Shown in pieces: positions 23,452 to 30,805 of a stretch of DNA of 32,207 bases (position 1 is the first letter of the stretch; each line of letters begins with the position of its first letter). Location of the stretch: IMG/VR virus record IMGVR_UViG_3300024221_000571, positions 1 through 32,207 of that record; one strand, given 5' to 3'. The notes beneath the pieces were generated by a model. That model worked only from the letters and a program-made list of their open reading frames with translations, was not told the DNA's origin and made no database searches. Source of the DNA: a virus. A program made the position numbers and the translations under genes.

Positions 23452-23868
23452 ATGAAATTAAAGAGCTCAATTGCAGATGATGGAACCTTAGCATCGCCGA
23501 CCCTACCAAATGGCGTAAAGAATTATCTAATAGATATTGATGGTACTGTGACAGACGATGTCCCTAATGAAGAACCAGATCGAATGGCACTGGTACAACC
23601 ATTTCCAGATGCATTAGAGATCTTGAATAAATGGTATGATGAAGGCCACATTATTACATTTTTCACAAGTAGAACTGAAGAGGTTCGTGAAATTACAGAA
23701 ACATGGCTGGATAAACATGGTTTTAAATACCATGGACTGTTAATGGGAAAACCAAGAGGAGGTAATTATCATTGGATTGATAACCATATTGTAAAAGGAA
23801 CAAGATACAATGGAATATGGTCAGACCTTGTAGAAAAAGAAGTTAAAATTGAAGTATTCGAAGACTAA
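23452..23868 (+). CDS. HAD-family phosphatase
   Basis: 138 residues. Motif I LIDIDGTVTDD (26-36) with D28 and D30, motif II FFTSRT, a lysine in the GKPRGGN segment (motif III region) and an acidic pair in HWIDNH (motif IV) fit a small HAD phosphatase without a large cap. Similar proteins are often annotated in capsule or sugar-phosphate pathways, but the substrate cannot be read. It forms a pair with the GH16 gene and overlaps the next start by one base. Confidence 0.8.
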   Translation: MKLKSSIADDGTLASPTLPNGVKNYLIDIDGTVTDDVPNEEPDRMALVQPFPDALEILNKWYDEGHIITFFTSRTEEVREITETWLDKHGFKYHGLLMGKPRGGNYHWIDNHIVKGTRYNGIWSDLVEKEVKIEVFED

Positions 23869-24092
23869 TGGATGGATATGATATGTTAGATAAAGCAATG
23901 AACGTCGGATACGATGTCCTTGTTGGTAATGATATTAAACTTAAACCAAGTAATAGTAATGAGGTTGAAGATATGGTATTTGTACCAGATCCTGAATTAA
24001 CAAAAGAAGAATTAGCAGCCGAGTGTATTGAATACTTTGAATCAACTGAAGAGTATGAAAAATGCGCTCAAATTATAAAGAGTATTAATTAA
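23868..24092 (+). CDS. Small acidic hypothetical protein
   Basis: 74 residues, strongly acidic (many D and E), with a helical C-terminus. It begins inside the TAA of the HAD gene (TAATG), so it is translationally coupled. No motif is recognised. Acidity of this kind is common in phage inhibitors that mimic DNA, but that is only a possibility. Confidence 0.65.
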   Translation: MDGYDMLDKAMNVGYDVLVGNDIKLKPSNSNEVEDMVFVPDPELTKEELAAECIEYFESTEEYEKCAQIIKSIN

Positions 24093-24103
24093 ATAAAAAT
24101 AAG

Positions 24104-24292
24104 ATGAACAAATTCAACAAATTCAAAAAATTCTTTAACAGCTGGTACCCAGTGATTTTAGCATTTATGTGTCTACTTTACTCAGTAGGTTATGGATTAG
24201 CTGGAATGACAGAAGAAGCTCAGTACTCAGCACACTGGCCAGGAACTATCCTCCTCTTTGCGATAGCAATCAGACAAAGACGAAACACATGA
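24104..24292 (+). CDS. Small membrane protein
   Basis: 62 residues with a basic N-terminus, a transmembrane helix at about 15-33 and a second hydrophobic segment at about 43-57. The stop TGA overlaps the start of the next membrane protein. No family is recognised; the pair may act together in the envelope. Confidence 0.65.
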   Translation: MNKFNKFKKFFNSWYPVILAFMCLLYSVGYGLAGMTEEAQYSAHWPGTILLFAIAIRQRRNT

Positions 24293-24558
24293 ATCTAGCA
24301 TTTTTTATTATGGGTGGGCTGATATTTGCAGTATACATCTATTTTACAATATGGAACATATTCTACGGAGCTAGAAAACAAAGAGAGGAAAACTATCCAA
24401 ATTATTATGATAGACATGGATCAATGGGAGAAGCTAAATCCGATGATATGGACATGGACGGTATGGGAAACTTTAGTAGATTTCCAGTAGATAAAATGCC
24501 TAACAAAATTTATTTTAAGACAAAAAAGTCTAAAATAAAAAAGGAAGAAACTAAATAA
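24289..24558 (+). CDS. Single-pass membrane protein with acidic Met/Asp-rich segment
   Basis: 89 residues from the ATG at 24289, which overlaps the previous stop; a frame-compatible ATG at 24169 would lie within the preceding gene. One N-terminal transmembrane helix (about 3-26) is followed by a cytosolic or periplasmic tail with SDDMDMDGMGN and a very basic end (KTKKSKIKKEETK). Function is not recognised. Confidence 0.65.
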   Translation: MNLAFFIMGGLIFAVYIYFTIWNIFYGARKQREENYPNYYDRHGSMGEAKSDDMDMDGMGNFSRFPVDKMPNKIYFKTKKSKIKKEETK

Positions 24559-24559
24559 A

Positions 24560-25072
24560 ATGGCAGTCTATACAAATCGATACGGTGATATATTTAGTTT
24601 TCAATTACAAGAAGATAATTCAATTATGTGGAAAGGTAATTTTGAATATTGTAGACTTGGAAGTCCTAATGATTACAGGTTAGCATATCAAAATTATTGT
24701 AAAGATAGTTCTGAGCTAGGAATTCGTCCCATACATATTAGTACTTTTAAAGAAAAGGTACATGAATATAGTACTGAGACTTCAAGCTATACACCTCTTG
24801 CAAAGAGATACGGTCCTATGGTTAAATCTATAACTAATCAAATCAATATGGTTGATCCATCAGGTGGTCCTTATATCACACTAGGAATGCAGATGTCACA
24901 AATCGATGAATCTTTTGCAGGTTTAATTGTTCAATCAATTGATTCAGTTGAAGATGGTTTTATGATTAATACTGTTCATGAATTTGATCATTTAAAAGAT
25001 TGGACAGATATCTTAGAAGAAAGAAAATTGAATAAAACACCTTGGTGGAAAAAGATGTCTGACGAGTCTTAG
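24560..25072 (+). CDS. Hypothetical protein
   Basis: 170 residues, mixed alpha/beta, one base after the previous gene. It is aromatic-rich near the N-terminus and has an EFDHLKDW segment near the C-terminus, followed by a basic TPWWKKM end. There are no signal peptide, membrane helix or known catalytic motif. It precedes the thioesterase gene by six bases and is likely in its operon. Confidence 0.7.
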   Translation: MAVYTNRYGDIFSFQLQEDNSIMWKGNFEYCRLGSPNDYRLAYQNYCKDSSELGIRPIHISTFKEKVHEYSTETSSYTPLAKRYGPMVKSITNQINMVDPSGGPYITLGMQMSQIDESFAGLIVQSIDSVEDGFMINTVHEFDHLKDWTDILEERKLNKTPWWKKMSDES

Positions 25073-25078
25073 ATTTAT

Positions 25079-25474
25079 ATGGAGTTAATTTCAACACACC
25101 CTGTAAAGAAATCAGATTTAGGATTTCACGGTAATTTATTTGGCGGTAAACTATTAGCTTGGGTGGATGCTGCTGGAGCTGCGTTTGCATCTCAAGTATG
25201 TGATTCACCAAGAATGGTAACAGTTCTTATTGACAAGTGTGAATTTAAAAAACCAGCAAAAGAAGGTCATTTGTTAAAAATATACGGTAACGTAGATTCT
25301 ATCGGCAGAACATCTGTTACATTAGGAATAGAGGCTAGATCACATAATGTATATGATGGAAGACAAGCTATAATTTTAGCTACTACTATTAAGTTTGTTC
25401 GGATCGATGAACAGGGAGATGCAATCCCAATTAGCCAAAGAGTTAAAGCTAAATACAAAAAAAATGAGTCTTAA
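25079..25474 (+). CDS. Hotdog-fold acyl-CoA thioesterase (YciA-like)
   Basis: 131 residues, the size of a single hotdog domain. FHGNLFGGKLLAWVDAAG (16-33) carries the family's N-x-F-G-G and catalytic Asp (N19, D30), and MVTVLIDKCEFKKPAKEG fits the next strand pair; the TIKFVRID strand closes the sheet. It would hydrolyse acyl-CoA thioesters. The gene overlaps a small membrane protein gene by 11 bases. A phage enzyme of this kind could alter host acyl-CoA pools or lipid synthesis; that is inference. Confidence 0.88.
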   Translation: MELISTHPVKKSDLGFHGNLFGGKLLAWVDAAGAAFASQVCDSPRMVTVLIDKCEFKKPAKEGHLLKIYGNVDSIGRTSVTLGIEARSHNVYDGRQAIILATTIKFVRIDEQGDAIPISQRVKAKYKKNES

Positions 25475-25763
25475 AAACATACAAAAAGAATTTAGAGAAA
25501 CAAGCCGAAAAGAATTGGTATCAGCATTAGTTGATAATTTTATATTTGGTTTTTTAGGAGCAATCTTAGTAGTCTTTATCGCAGAACGTGTAGATCTTTT
25601 AGTTCTATTGGGTTATATGATTTATTATTTCTTTTTAGGAAGAGTAGTTAATAGACCTAAATATGTAACAAGTTTAGGAAAGTTTATTATCTTTCCAGTT
25701 CCAACCGCTATAGGTGCTTTTGTAGGTTATAAATTAGCGTACTATCTTACCTTATTATTTTAA
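25464..25763 (+). CDS. Small integral membrane protein, about three helices
   Basis: 99 residues from the ATG at 25464; an earlier ATG at 25395 lies inside the thioesterase gene. Hydrophobic segments cover about 25-42, 46-60 and 72-95, with a basic amphipathic N-terminus. It overlaps the thioesterase gene by 11 bases, so the two are made together, and a membrane or lipid role for the pair is plausible. No family is recognised. Confidence 0.7.
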   Translation: MSLKNIQKEFRETSRKELVSALVDNFIFGFLGAILVVFIAERVDLLVLLGYMIYYFFLGRVVNRPKYVTSLGKFIIFPVPTAIGAFVGYKLAYYLTLLF

Positions 25764-25808
25764 ACAAAAAACGAAAAGCGTATATAATATTTATAACATT
25801 TATTTATT

Positions 25809-26672
25809 ATGCCAGAATTAGCTGAATTAAAATTGACTGCCAATTATATTAACAGTGCAGCACACAAAATAAAATTTGTAAACGCAGTAAAAAATCCACA
25901 ACATAAGGGAGAAGATCTTAATATCCCTTTTAAAAAATACTACATTAAAGCAGAATCACGAGGTAAAGAAATTGTTGTTGCAATTTTAGATCGTTATAGT
26001 GATCAGATAATTCCTATTAGATGGACAATGGGAATGAGTGGATTCTTTCAAGTTACAAATACAGGGCAAGAACACAAACACGCTCACGTGAAATTTCATT
26101 CGGAAGATGGTACTACATTATCATTTGTAGATGTTCGTCGTTTTGGTAAATGGAAGCAAGGGGTTTGGTGGAATAAAGATAGAGGCCCAGATCCTACAAA
26201 AGAATTTGAAGCATTTAAAGATCATGTCTATTCTAATATAGATAGGGCTGCTTTTAATAAACCAATATACGAAACATTAATGGATCAAAAATTCTTTAAT
26301 GGTATTGGTAACTATTTAAGAGCTGAGATCTTATACCGTGTTCCAAATTTAAATCCAAACATATCTGGAAAAACCGCAATTGAAGCTTGTCCAGAAATAT
26401 TAGATCTATGTAGAGATATTCCAATGCTAGCTTATGCTAAAGGTGGAGGAAGTATCAAAGACTGGGATAATCCATTCGGGGCAGAAGCAATTCAAGAAAA
26501 ATTTATGATATGTTATGGAAATAAAGGAATGGCATATAAACAGGATCGTAATGGAAGAAGATTCTGGTATGATCCTAAATGGAATCAACCATTAGACTAT
26601 AATTTAGACTGGGATTTACAAAGTAAATTAGCAAATCCTAAGGAATATCCTTCAAAGTCTATTAAACAATAA
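25809..26672 (+). CDS. Fpg/Nei-family DNA glycosylase with zincless finger
   Basis: 287 residues. The N-terminus MPELAEL supplies the P2 nucleophile and E3; K53 in SRGKEIVV matches the conserved lysine; the helix-two-turn-helix motif FFNGIGNYLRAEIL is at 162-175. The C-terminal finger (about 233-256, KFMICYGNKG to GRRFWYDP) has the hairpin and arginines R250/R251 but lacks the four zinc cysteines of bacterial Fpg and Nei. Zincless fingers are known in NEIL1-type enzymes. It would excise oxidised bases from DNA. It lies in a 45-base gap after the membrane protein, with a TATATAATATTTATAA region that may be its promoter. Confidence 0.9.
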   Translation: MPELAELKLTANYINSAAHKIKFVNAVKNPQHKGEDLNIPFKKYYIKAESRGKEIVVAILDRYSDQIIPIRWTMGMSGFFQVTNTGQEHKHAHVKFHSEDGTTLSFVDVRRFGKWKQGVWWNKDRGPDPTKEFEAFKDHVYSNIDRAAFNKPIYETLMDQKFFNGIGNYLRAEILYRVPNLNPNISGKTAIEACPEILDLCRDIPMLAYAKGGGSIKDWDNPFGAEAIQEKFMICYGNKGMAYKQDRNGRRFWYDPKWNQPLDYNLDWDLQSKLANPKEYPSKSIKQ

Positions 26673-26705
26673 TGAAACAATAATTAAAAAACCCGTATAA
26701 TTAAT

Positions 26706-27587
26706 ATGAAAAATATTTTAGTAACAGGAGGAGCAGGATTTGTTGGATCTAACCTCATTAAAAGACTAAAGAATGATTATCCAGAAGCTCGCATAGTTTC
26801 TTTAGATAATTATTTTACAGGAAAAGAAGAAAACCACGTACGAGGTGTTGAATATTACCACGGACATACTGCAGATGCTGCTGAGATTTTTGAAAATCTA
26901 GAAGTTCCATTTGACACAGTATTCCACTTTGGAGAATATTCTAGAATCGTACAATCATTTGATGATATTCAAATTGTAAATGATTCTATATTAGTAGGAA
27001 CTCCACGTATTTTAGAATTATGTAAATACTGGGGAGCTAAATTAATTTATTCTGCAAGTTCATCTAAATTTGGAAATAATGGAGCTGATGAAAATCTAAG
27101 TCCTTATTCTTGGATGAAATCTAAGATGGTGGAATTAATTAAAAACCATGGAGAATGGTATGGATTAGATTATGAAATATGTTATTTCTTTAATGTATAC
27201 GGTCCAAACCAAATAACATCAGGAGATTATGCAACAGTTGTTGGTATTTTTGAAAGACAATTAAAAGAAGGTAATGAATTAACGGTTGTTAGTCCAGGAA
27301 CTCAAAGCAGAGATTTTACTCACGTTAATGATGTTGTTAATGGTCTTATTAAAGCATCTCAAAAGAATGATAATCATGAATGGCATTTAAGAAGTGGAAT
27401 TAATGTTACAATGATTGAATTGGCTGAAATGTATGGAGTACCTTACACAATTATCCCAGAAAGAAGAGGAGAAAGATTTACAAGCGAGGATTTTCCATCT
27501 GATACAAACGAAAGATTAGATTGGAGTGCAACTGAAAGCTTAAAAGCTTGGGTTGAAACAGTAACATCCTCAGAATATGTCGGGTAA
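26706..27587 (+). CDS. NAD-dependent sugar epimerase/dehydratase (extended SDR)
   Basis: 293 residues. The Rossmann motif GGAGFVGS (8-15), the first-strand acid region (SLDNYF), an active-site serine region (YSASSSKFG), YSWMK as the Y-x-x-x-K pair, and YGPNQ after the catalytic region identify an extended SDR of the UDP-glucose 4-epimerase / dTDP-glucose 4,6-dehydratase group. Which reaction it does cannot be decided by eye. Together with RmlC at 19326 it gives two nucleotide-sugar enzymes in the window. It overlaps the guanylate-kinase-like gene by 11 bases. Confidence 0.9.
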   Translation: MKNILVTGGAGFVGSNLIKRLKNDYPEARIVSLDNYFTGKEENHVRGVEYYHGHTADAAEIFENLEVPFDTVFHFGEYSRIVQSFDDIQIVNDSILVGTPRILELCKYWGAKLIYSASSSKFGNNGADENLSPYSWMKSKMVELIKNHGEWYGLDYEICYFFNVYGPNQITSGDYATVVGIFERQLKEGNELTVVSPGTQSRDFTHVNDVVNGLIKASQKNDNHEWHLRSGINVTMIELAEMYGVPYTIIPERRGERFTSEDFPSDTNERLDWSATESLKAWVETVTSSEYVG

Positions 27588-28053
27588 AATTGCACTAGTG
27601 GGAGCCGGCGCATCCGGTAAAGATTTTTTAAGAAAGAAATTTCAAACTAGAGGATTTAAATTTGGAGTATCATGTACTACTCGACCAATTAGAGATGAAG
27701 AAACTGAAGGTGTAGACTATTACTATAAAACTGAAAAAGAATTTCAAGATCTTATAGACAACGATCAATTAGTTGAATGGCAAGAATTTAATAATTGGAA
27801 TTATGGAATAACGGCAGATGAGTTTGAAGCATGTGACATCATGATATTAAATGCAGAAGCGGTAGATTTATTACCAAAAAAATATAGAGATAGATTATTC
27901 GTAATTTATGTTGATATTGATCGAGAAATAAGATTACAGAGATTAAAAGATAGAAAGGATTTTGATAATCCAGAGAGAAGAATTGCAGAAGATGATAAAC
28001 AATTTCGAAACTTTTCTAACTTTGACTGTAAAATAACTAACGAAGATTTTTAA
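27577..28053 (+). CDS. Guanylate-kinase-like nucleotide kinase
   Basis: 158 residues, shorter than bacterial guanylate kinase (about 200). The P-loop is GAGASGKD (9-16), with Asp after the lysine instead of Ser/Thr as in several phage dNMP kinases. The GMP-binding segment VSCTTRPIRDEETEGVDYYY (31-50) and LVEWQEFNNWNYGI follow the guanylate kinase pattern. A lid-like RLKDRKDFDN segment is near the C-terminus. It probably phosphorylates GMP or dGMP for phage DNA synthesis. The C-terminal part is truncated relative to the bacterial enzyme. Confidence 0.85.
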   Translation: MSGKIALVGAGASGKDFLRKKFQTRGFKFGVSCTTRPIRDEETEGVDYYYKTEKEFQDLIDNDQLVEWQEFNNWNYGITADEFEACDIMILNAEAVDLLPKKYRDRLFVIYVDIDREIRLQRLKDRKDFDNPERRIAEDDKQFRNFSNFDCKITNEDF

Positions 28054-28055
28054 TA

Positions 28056-28064
28056 ATATATAAA
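28056..28064 (+). promoter_or_regulatory. Possible late-type box
   Basis: ATATATAAA lies 25 bases before the ATG at 28081, just after the kinase stop. It shares the TATATAA core with boxes before virion genes but not the leading G. Weak. Confidence 0.3.
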
Positions 28065-28080
28065 CAAAGTAAATAATACC

Positions 28081-28590
28081 ATGGCAAAAGAGCTATCAAA
28101 AGACGAACTAATTCAAAAAAGAGTAGAATTAGAAAACGAAACTAATGAATTACAAATTGCTGCGTCAGAAGCAACATATTCTGTTGATTTTGAAAACGTT
28201 TCAAATTTAAATTCAGTATTAAAGCAAATCGATAAGAGCTATCGTTGGAATATTAAAAATGCAGCATTCGTTATTAATCTATACGAAAACTTGAAAACTG
28301 AAAAATTAGCTATTAAAAAATCAGGAGATACAAGTTACGCTATTAATGTAAGTTCAATTAACTTAAATACACTATATCAAGTTTTAACTAACATCGATGG
28401 TGTTGGAATTGAAAATGCTAAAACGTTTACCTCTATTTTAACAAATGTTGGAAAACAGATTACAACTGCAATGCAAGAAATGTCAGCTAGTAATAAAGTA
28501 ATTCAAGAAAAGCACGCTGCTCTTGGAGAATTAGATACTAAAATTGCTGAACTTTCAAAAGAAACCGTAGAAGCAGATGAAATTAGCTAG
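28081..28590 (+). CDS. Hypothetical helical protein
   Basis: 169 residues, no cysteine, nearly all helical by appearance, with coiled-coil segments at each end (about 5-30 and 135-165) and a middle section containing SYRWNIKNAAFVINLYENLK. No family is recognised. Its end overlaps the next gene by 14 bases. A structural or nucleoprotein role would fit the composition, but nothing fixes it. Confidence 0.7.
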   Translation: MAKELSKDELIQKRVELENETNELQIAASEATYSVDFENVSNLNSVLKQIDKSYRWNIKNAAFVINLYENLKTEKLAIKKSGDTSYAINVSSINLNTLYQVLTNIDGVGIENAKTFTSILTNVGKQITTAMQEMSASNKVIQEKHAALGELDTKIAELSKETVEADEIS

Positions 28591-29113
28591 TAAAAGCAAA
28601 AATCGTATAGCCATCTTGGAAATGATCCAAGATGGTATTTCGACTGAAGAAATTTTTGAAACAAATAACTACAAAACTAAATCAGAAGAAAAAATAAAGC
28701 AAGCAATATATCCAAACTTGCTTAATAAGATTACTGATTATGTAATGGACAAAAAAGGATTTAGTAGATCTTTGGCTCGTGAAAAGGCTAAAACGATGAT
28801 TAAGTCAGATGACTCTAGTAGTTCTCAAGTTCGTAACATACAGTTCATGGGTACTTCAAATAAACCAAATATGTCTCTTAATATTGGAGGTATAAAAATT
28901 GCAATCGAATTTAAAAAAGGAAATAGAGGAGATGCATTACGAGAAGGTATTGGACAATCTTTAATCTATTCAACAATATATGACTTTGTCTTATATATGT
29001 TTATAGATACATCTGATAATGATAAAATAATTAACGGCTCTGCTGGTATTACAGAAGAGAATTTCTTAGAAGATATCTGGGAAAACTTTAACGTTAAATT
29101 TGTAATAGTTTAA
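28577..29113 (+). CDS. Possible PD-(D/E)XK-like nuclease-fold protein
   Basis: 178 residues. The N-terminal third is helical and basic. The middle carries KPNMSLNIGG, IAIEFKKGNRG (about 108-118) and REGIGQSLIYSTIYDFVLYM. The E-x-K, followed by a helix with Q and Y, matches the core of the restriction-endonuclease fold, but the first acidic residue is replaced by N (P-N where P-D is expected). It may be a nuclease with altered metal ligand, or an inactive relative. The start overlaps the previous gene. Confidence 0.5.
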   Translation: MKLASKSKNRIAILEMIQDGISTEEIFETNNYKTKSEEKIKQAIYPNLLNKITDYVMDKKGFSRSLAREKAKTMIKSDDSSSSQVRNIQFMGTSNKPNMSLNIGGIKIAIEFKKGNRGDALREGIGQSLIYSTIYDFVLYMFIDTSDNDKIINGSAGITEENFLEDIWENFNVKFVIV

Positions 29114-29125
29114 AAACTAAACTTA

Positions 29126-29668
29126 ATGAAAATATTTGTAACATCAAATCAACAATTTGGTCGCCCCGGTGCCATCAGGTCTTACAAGAGACCTTTTGAA
29201 AATGTTGAAGAAATGGATGCGCATCTTATTAAACAATGGAATTCTGTTGTAGAAGAAGGAGATGCCGTATTTGTTTTAGGAAACTTTGCTTGGGAACCAG
29301 AAAAAACTGAGGACCTGATGAATGTTTTAAAAGGAAACATATATGTTTTAGAAGGAGAGTGGGATCGAGCAACTGCTGACATTTCTAAAATAAAAGGAGA
29401 TAAAAGTTATAAAAAATTATCTCATATTTCCGATGGTATTAAAACATTAGCATCAATTAAATCAGTTTTTTCATATTGGCCTTTAACTGAATGGCCAAGA
29501 AAAAAGAAGAAGTACGTGTCTTTTGTAGGGCATCCTTCTAAAAAGTATAAATCGGATCATAATAAAAGAACAGTTAACGTAACTTGTGATTACTGGGATT
29601 TTAAACCAATCGAGGCTCAAAATCTTGTAAAACTGTACGAAGATCCTGATTTAATAGGAATGATATAA
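29126..29668 (+). CDS. Catalytically degenerate metallophosphoesterase-like protein
   Basis: 180 residues with the frame of a small calcineurin-type phosphoesterase: TSNQQFGR at 6-13 where active enzymes have T-S-D-x-H-F-G-H; RPFENVEEMDAHLIKQWNS (22-40), a well-known family block; LGNFAWEPE (51-59) in place of G-D-F; LEGEWDRA (75-82) in place of G-N-H-D; SYWPLTEW for S-H-Y-P; GHPSKK (135-140) for G-H-x-H; and a TCDYWDFKPIE ending. The metal-binding D, H, D, N and H are all changed. The fold block is preserved, so it is probably a pseudoenzyme or binding protein. A tandem pair of strong promoters lies downstream. Confidence 0.8.
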   Translation: MKIFVTSNQQFGRPGAIRSYKRPFENVEEMDAHLIKQWNSVVEEGDAVFVLGNFAWEPEKTEDLMNVLKGNIYVLEGEWDRATADISKIKGDKSYKKLSHISDGIKTLASIKSVFSYWPLTEWPRKKKKYVSFVGHPSKKYKSDHNKRTVNVTCDYWDFKPIEAQNLVKLYEDPDLIGMI

Positions 29669-29670
29669 TA

Positions 29671-29730
29671 ATTTAAAAATAAATGGCATAAAGTTTTTTT
29701 ATGTCGTTTATTTTGCTTATATTAGTATAG
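29671..29730 (+). promoter_or_regulatory. Phage promoter (copy 5)
   Basis: AAAAATAAATGGCATAAAG leads into seven T plus ATGTCG (29694-29705) and TTATATTAG (29717-29725). No convincing gene starts before the next promoter copy, so copies 5 and 6 form a tandem pair driving the sigma factor gene. Confidence 0.75.
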
Positions 29731-29767
29731 TAATTAAAAACAAGCAATAATTGAACAATATTAAAAA

Positions 29768-29835
29768 CTTTTTGAAAATAAATGATTAAAAGTTTTTTTA
29801 TCCCAATAATTTTGCTTATATTAGTACTATAATTA
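29768..29835 (+). promoter_or_regulatory. Phage promoter (copy 6)
   Basis: CTTTTTGAAAATAAATG and AAAAGTTTTTTTATCCC (29788-29804) precede TTATATTAGTA near 29817-29827. The sigma factor gene starts at 29864. Confidence 0.8.
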
Positions 29836-29863
29836 AAAACAAACCTTAAAAAATACACAATCT

Positions 29864-30463
29864 ATGGCAAACTACAGAGAAATGACTGACAACTACATCA
29901 AATCAAGATCAGAAGAAGACTTTACCACTCTTTTTTATCGAATCAAACCAGGTTTAACAGCCTATGTTAAGAAAATCGTAAAAGATCATGATATTGCTGA
30001 AGATATTGCAGTTAGAACTCTTACTAAAATGTGGACTAAGATCGATCAATACAATCCTAAATATCAAATCACAACTTGGTTATATAGAATTGCATTTAAC
30101 GATAGTTTAGGCTATATTAATAAGCGTAATAAAAAATCTTCACTAGATCAATTATCTGAATTTGGTGTAGAAGTTAATAATACAGGTTCAACAAATCTTT
30201 CGTTAGGAGATGCCTTCGAGGATGCTTACCAAATGACTGAGCAAGATTTCTATGATGAAGATAATGAACTAATTGAAAAATATACAAGTGCCTTAAATGC
30301 TATCCAAGGCCTTAAGGAAATGTACAGAGATATTATTGTTGATAGACTAATTAACAATATGAAATACGATGATATTGCAGAAAAGCATAACATTAGCTTG
30401 CAAACCGTTAAAAATCGTATTCGTAGAGGTAAAGCTATCATTGCAGAAAAAATTACAGCATAA
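29864..30463 (+). CDS. ECF-like RNA polymerase sigma factor
   Basis: 199 residues. Region 2 is clear (KDHDIAEDIAVRTLTKMWTK, about 40-59, then TTWLYRIAFND at 70-80), followed by an acidic linker (about 115-140), and region 4 with a helix-turn-helix (MKYDDIAEKHNISLQTVKNR, then RRGKA). It would direct host RNA polymerase to phage promoters. In T4 the late sigma is gp55, which this could replace functionally; a T4 gp55 match was not seen by eye. Tandem strong promoters precede it, fitting early or middle expression of a late-gene activator. The ATG of a small gene overlaps its stop. Confidence 0.9.
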   Translation: MANYREMTDNYIKSRSEEDFTTLFYRIKPGLTAYVKKIVKDHDIAEDIAVRTLTKMWTKIDQYNPKYQITTWLYRIAFNDSLGYINKRNKKSSLDQLSEFGVEVNNTGSTNLSLGDAFEDAYQMTEQDFYDEDNELIEKYTSALNAIQGLKEMYRDIIVDRLINNMKYDDIAEKHNISLQTVKNRIRRGKAIIAEKITA

Positions 30464-30675
30464 TGATAGTAGTAGTTTATAAGAAAAGCAAAACAGCTAA
30501 AAAACACTACATGAAAGTGTTTGAAAACGAAACGTCTCCGGATAGAATTATCAATGGAAATGCGAGAAAACCTTTAATTCCTAATGAATACATTCTTGAA
30601 GAAATTGGAATTGGACAAAGCTTTATTGAACGATATAAACATAAATTTAAAATTAAAAAACATGAGACTGCGTAA
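30463..30675 (+). CDS. Small basic hypothetical protein
   Basis: 70 residues, basic, starting within the TAA of the sigma factor gene (TAATG), so coupled to it. The N-terminus IVVVYKKSKTAKKHYMKVFE looks like a strand plus basic helix. A sigma-associated adaptor is possible from position alone. No motif is recognised. Confidence 0.6.
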   Translation: MIVVVYKKSKTAKKHYMKVFENETSPDRIINGNARKPLIPNEYILEEIGIGQSFIERYKHKFKIKKHETA

Positions 30676-30805
30676 TGTTGATTGGGAAGATGATGAAAAA
30701 TATGATGAACTCTTCCAGCCTCGTAAACAAGTAAAAATCAAGAAGATGAAAGCTTCTTCTAAAATAAATAAAAGTGAAAGAACAAACCAGATTACAGACG
30801 ATTAA
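30662..30805 (+). CDS. Small hypothetical protein
   Basis: 47 residues from the ATG at 30662, overlapping the previous gene by 14 bases; the frame is open upstream but an earlier start would overlap that gene more. The N-terminal half is acidic (VDWEDDEKYDELF) and the C-terminal half basic (KQVKIKKMKASSKINKSE). No family is recognised. It overlaps the nucleotidase start. Confidence 0.5.
   Translation: MRLRNVDWEDDEKYDELFQPRKQVKIKKMKASSKINKSERTNQITDD

Noticed and set aside
21051-29835. CRISPR array or integration repeats from the recurring 35-base blocks
   Set aside because: The copies are irregularly spaced, each just upstream of a start codon or tandem promoter, and have a promoter-like layout.
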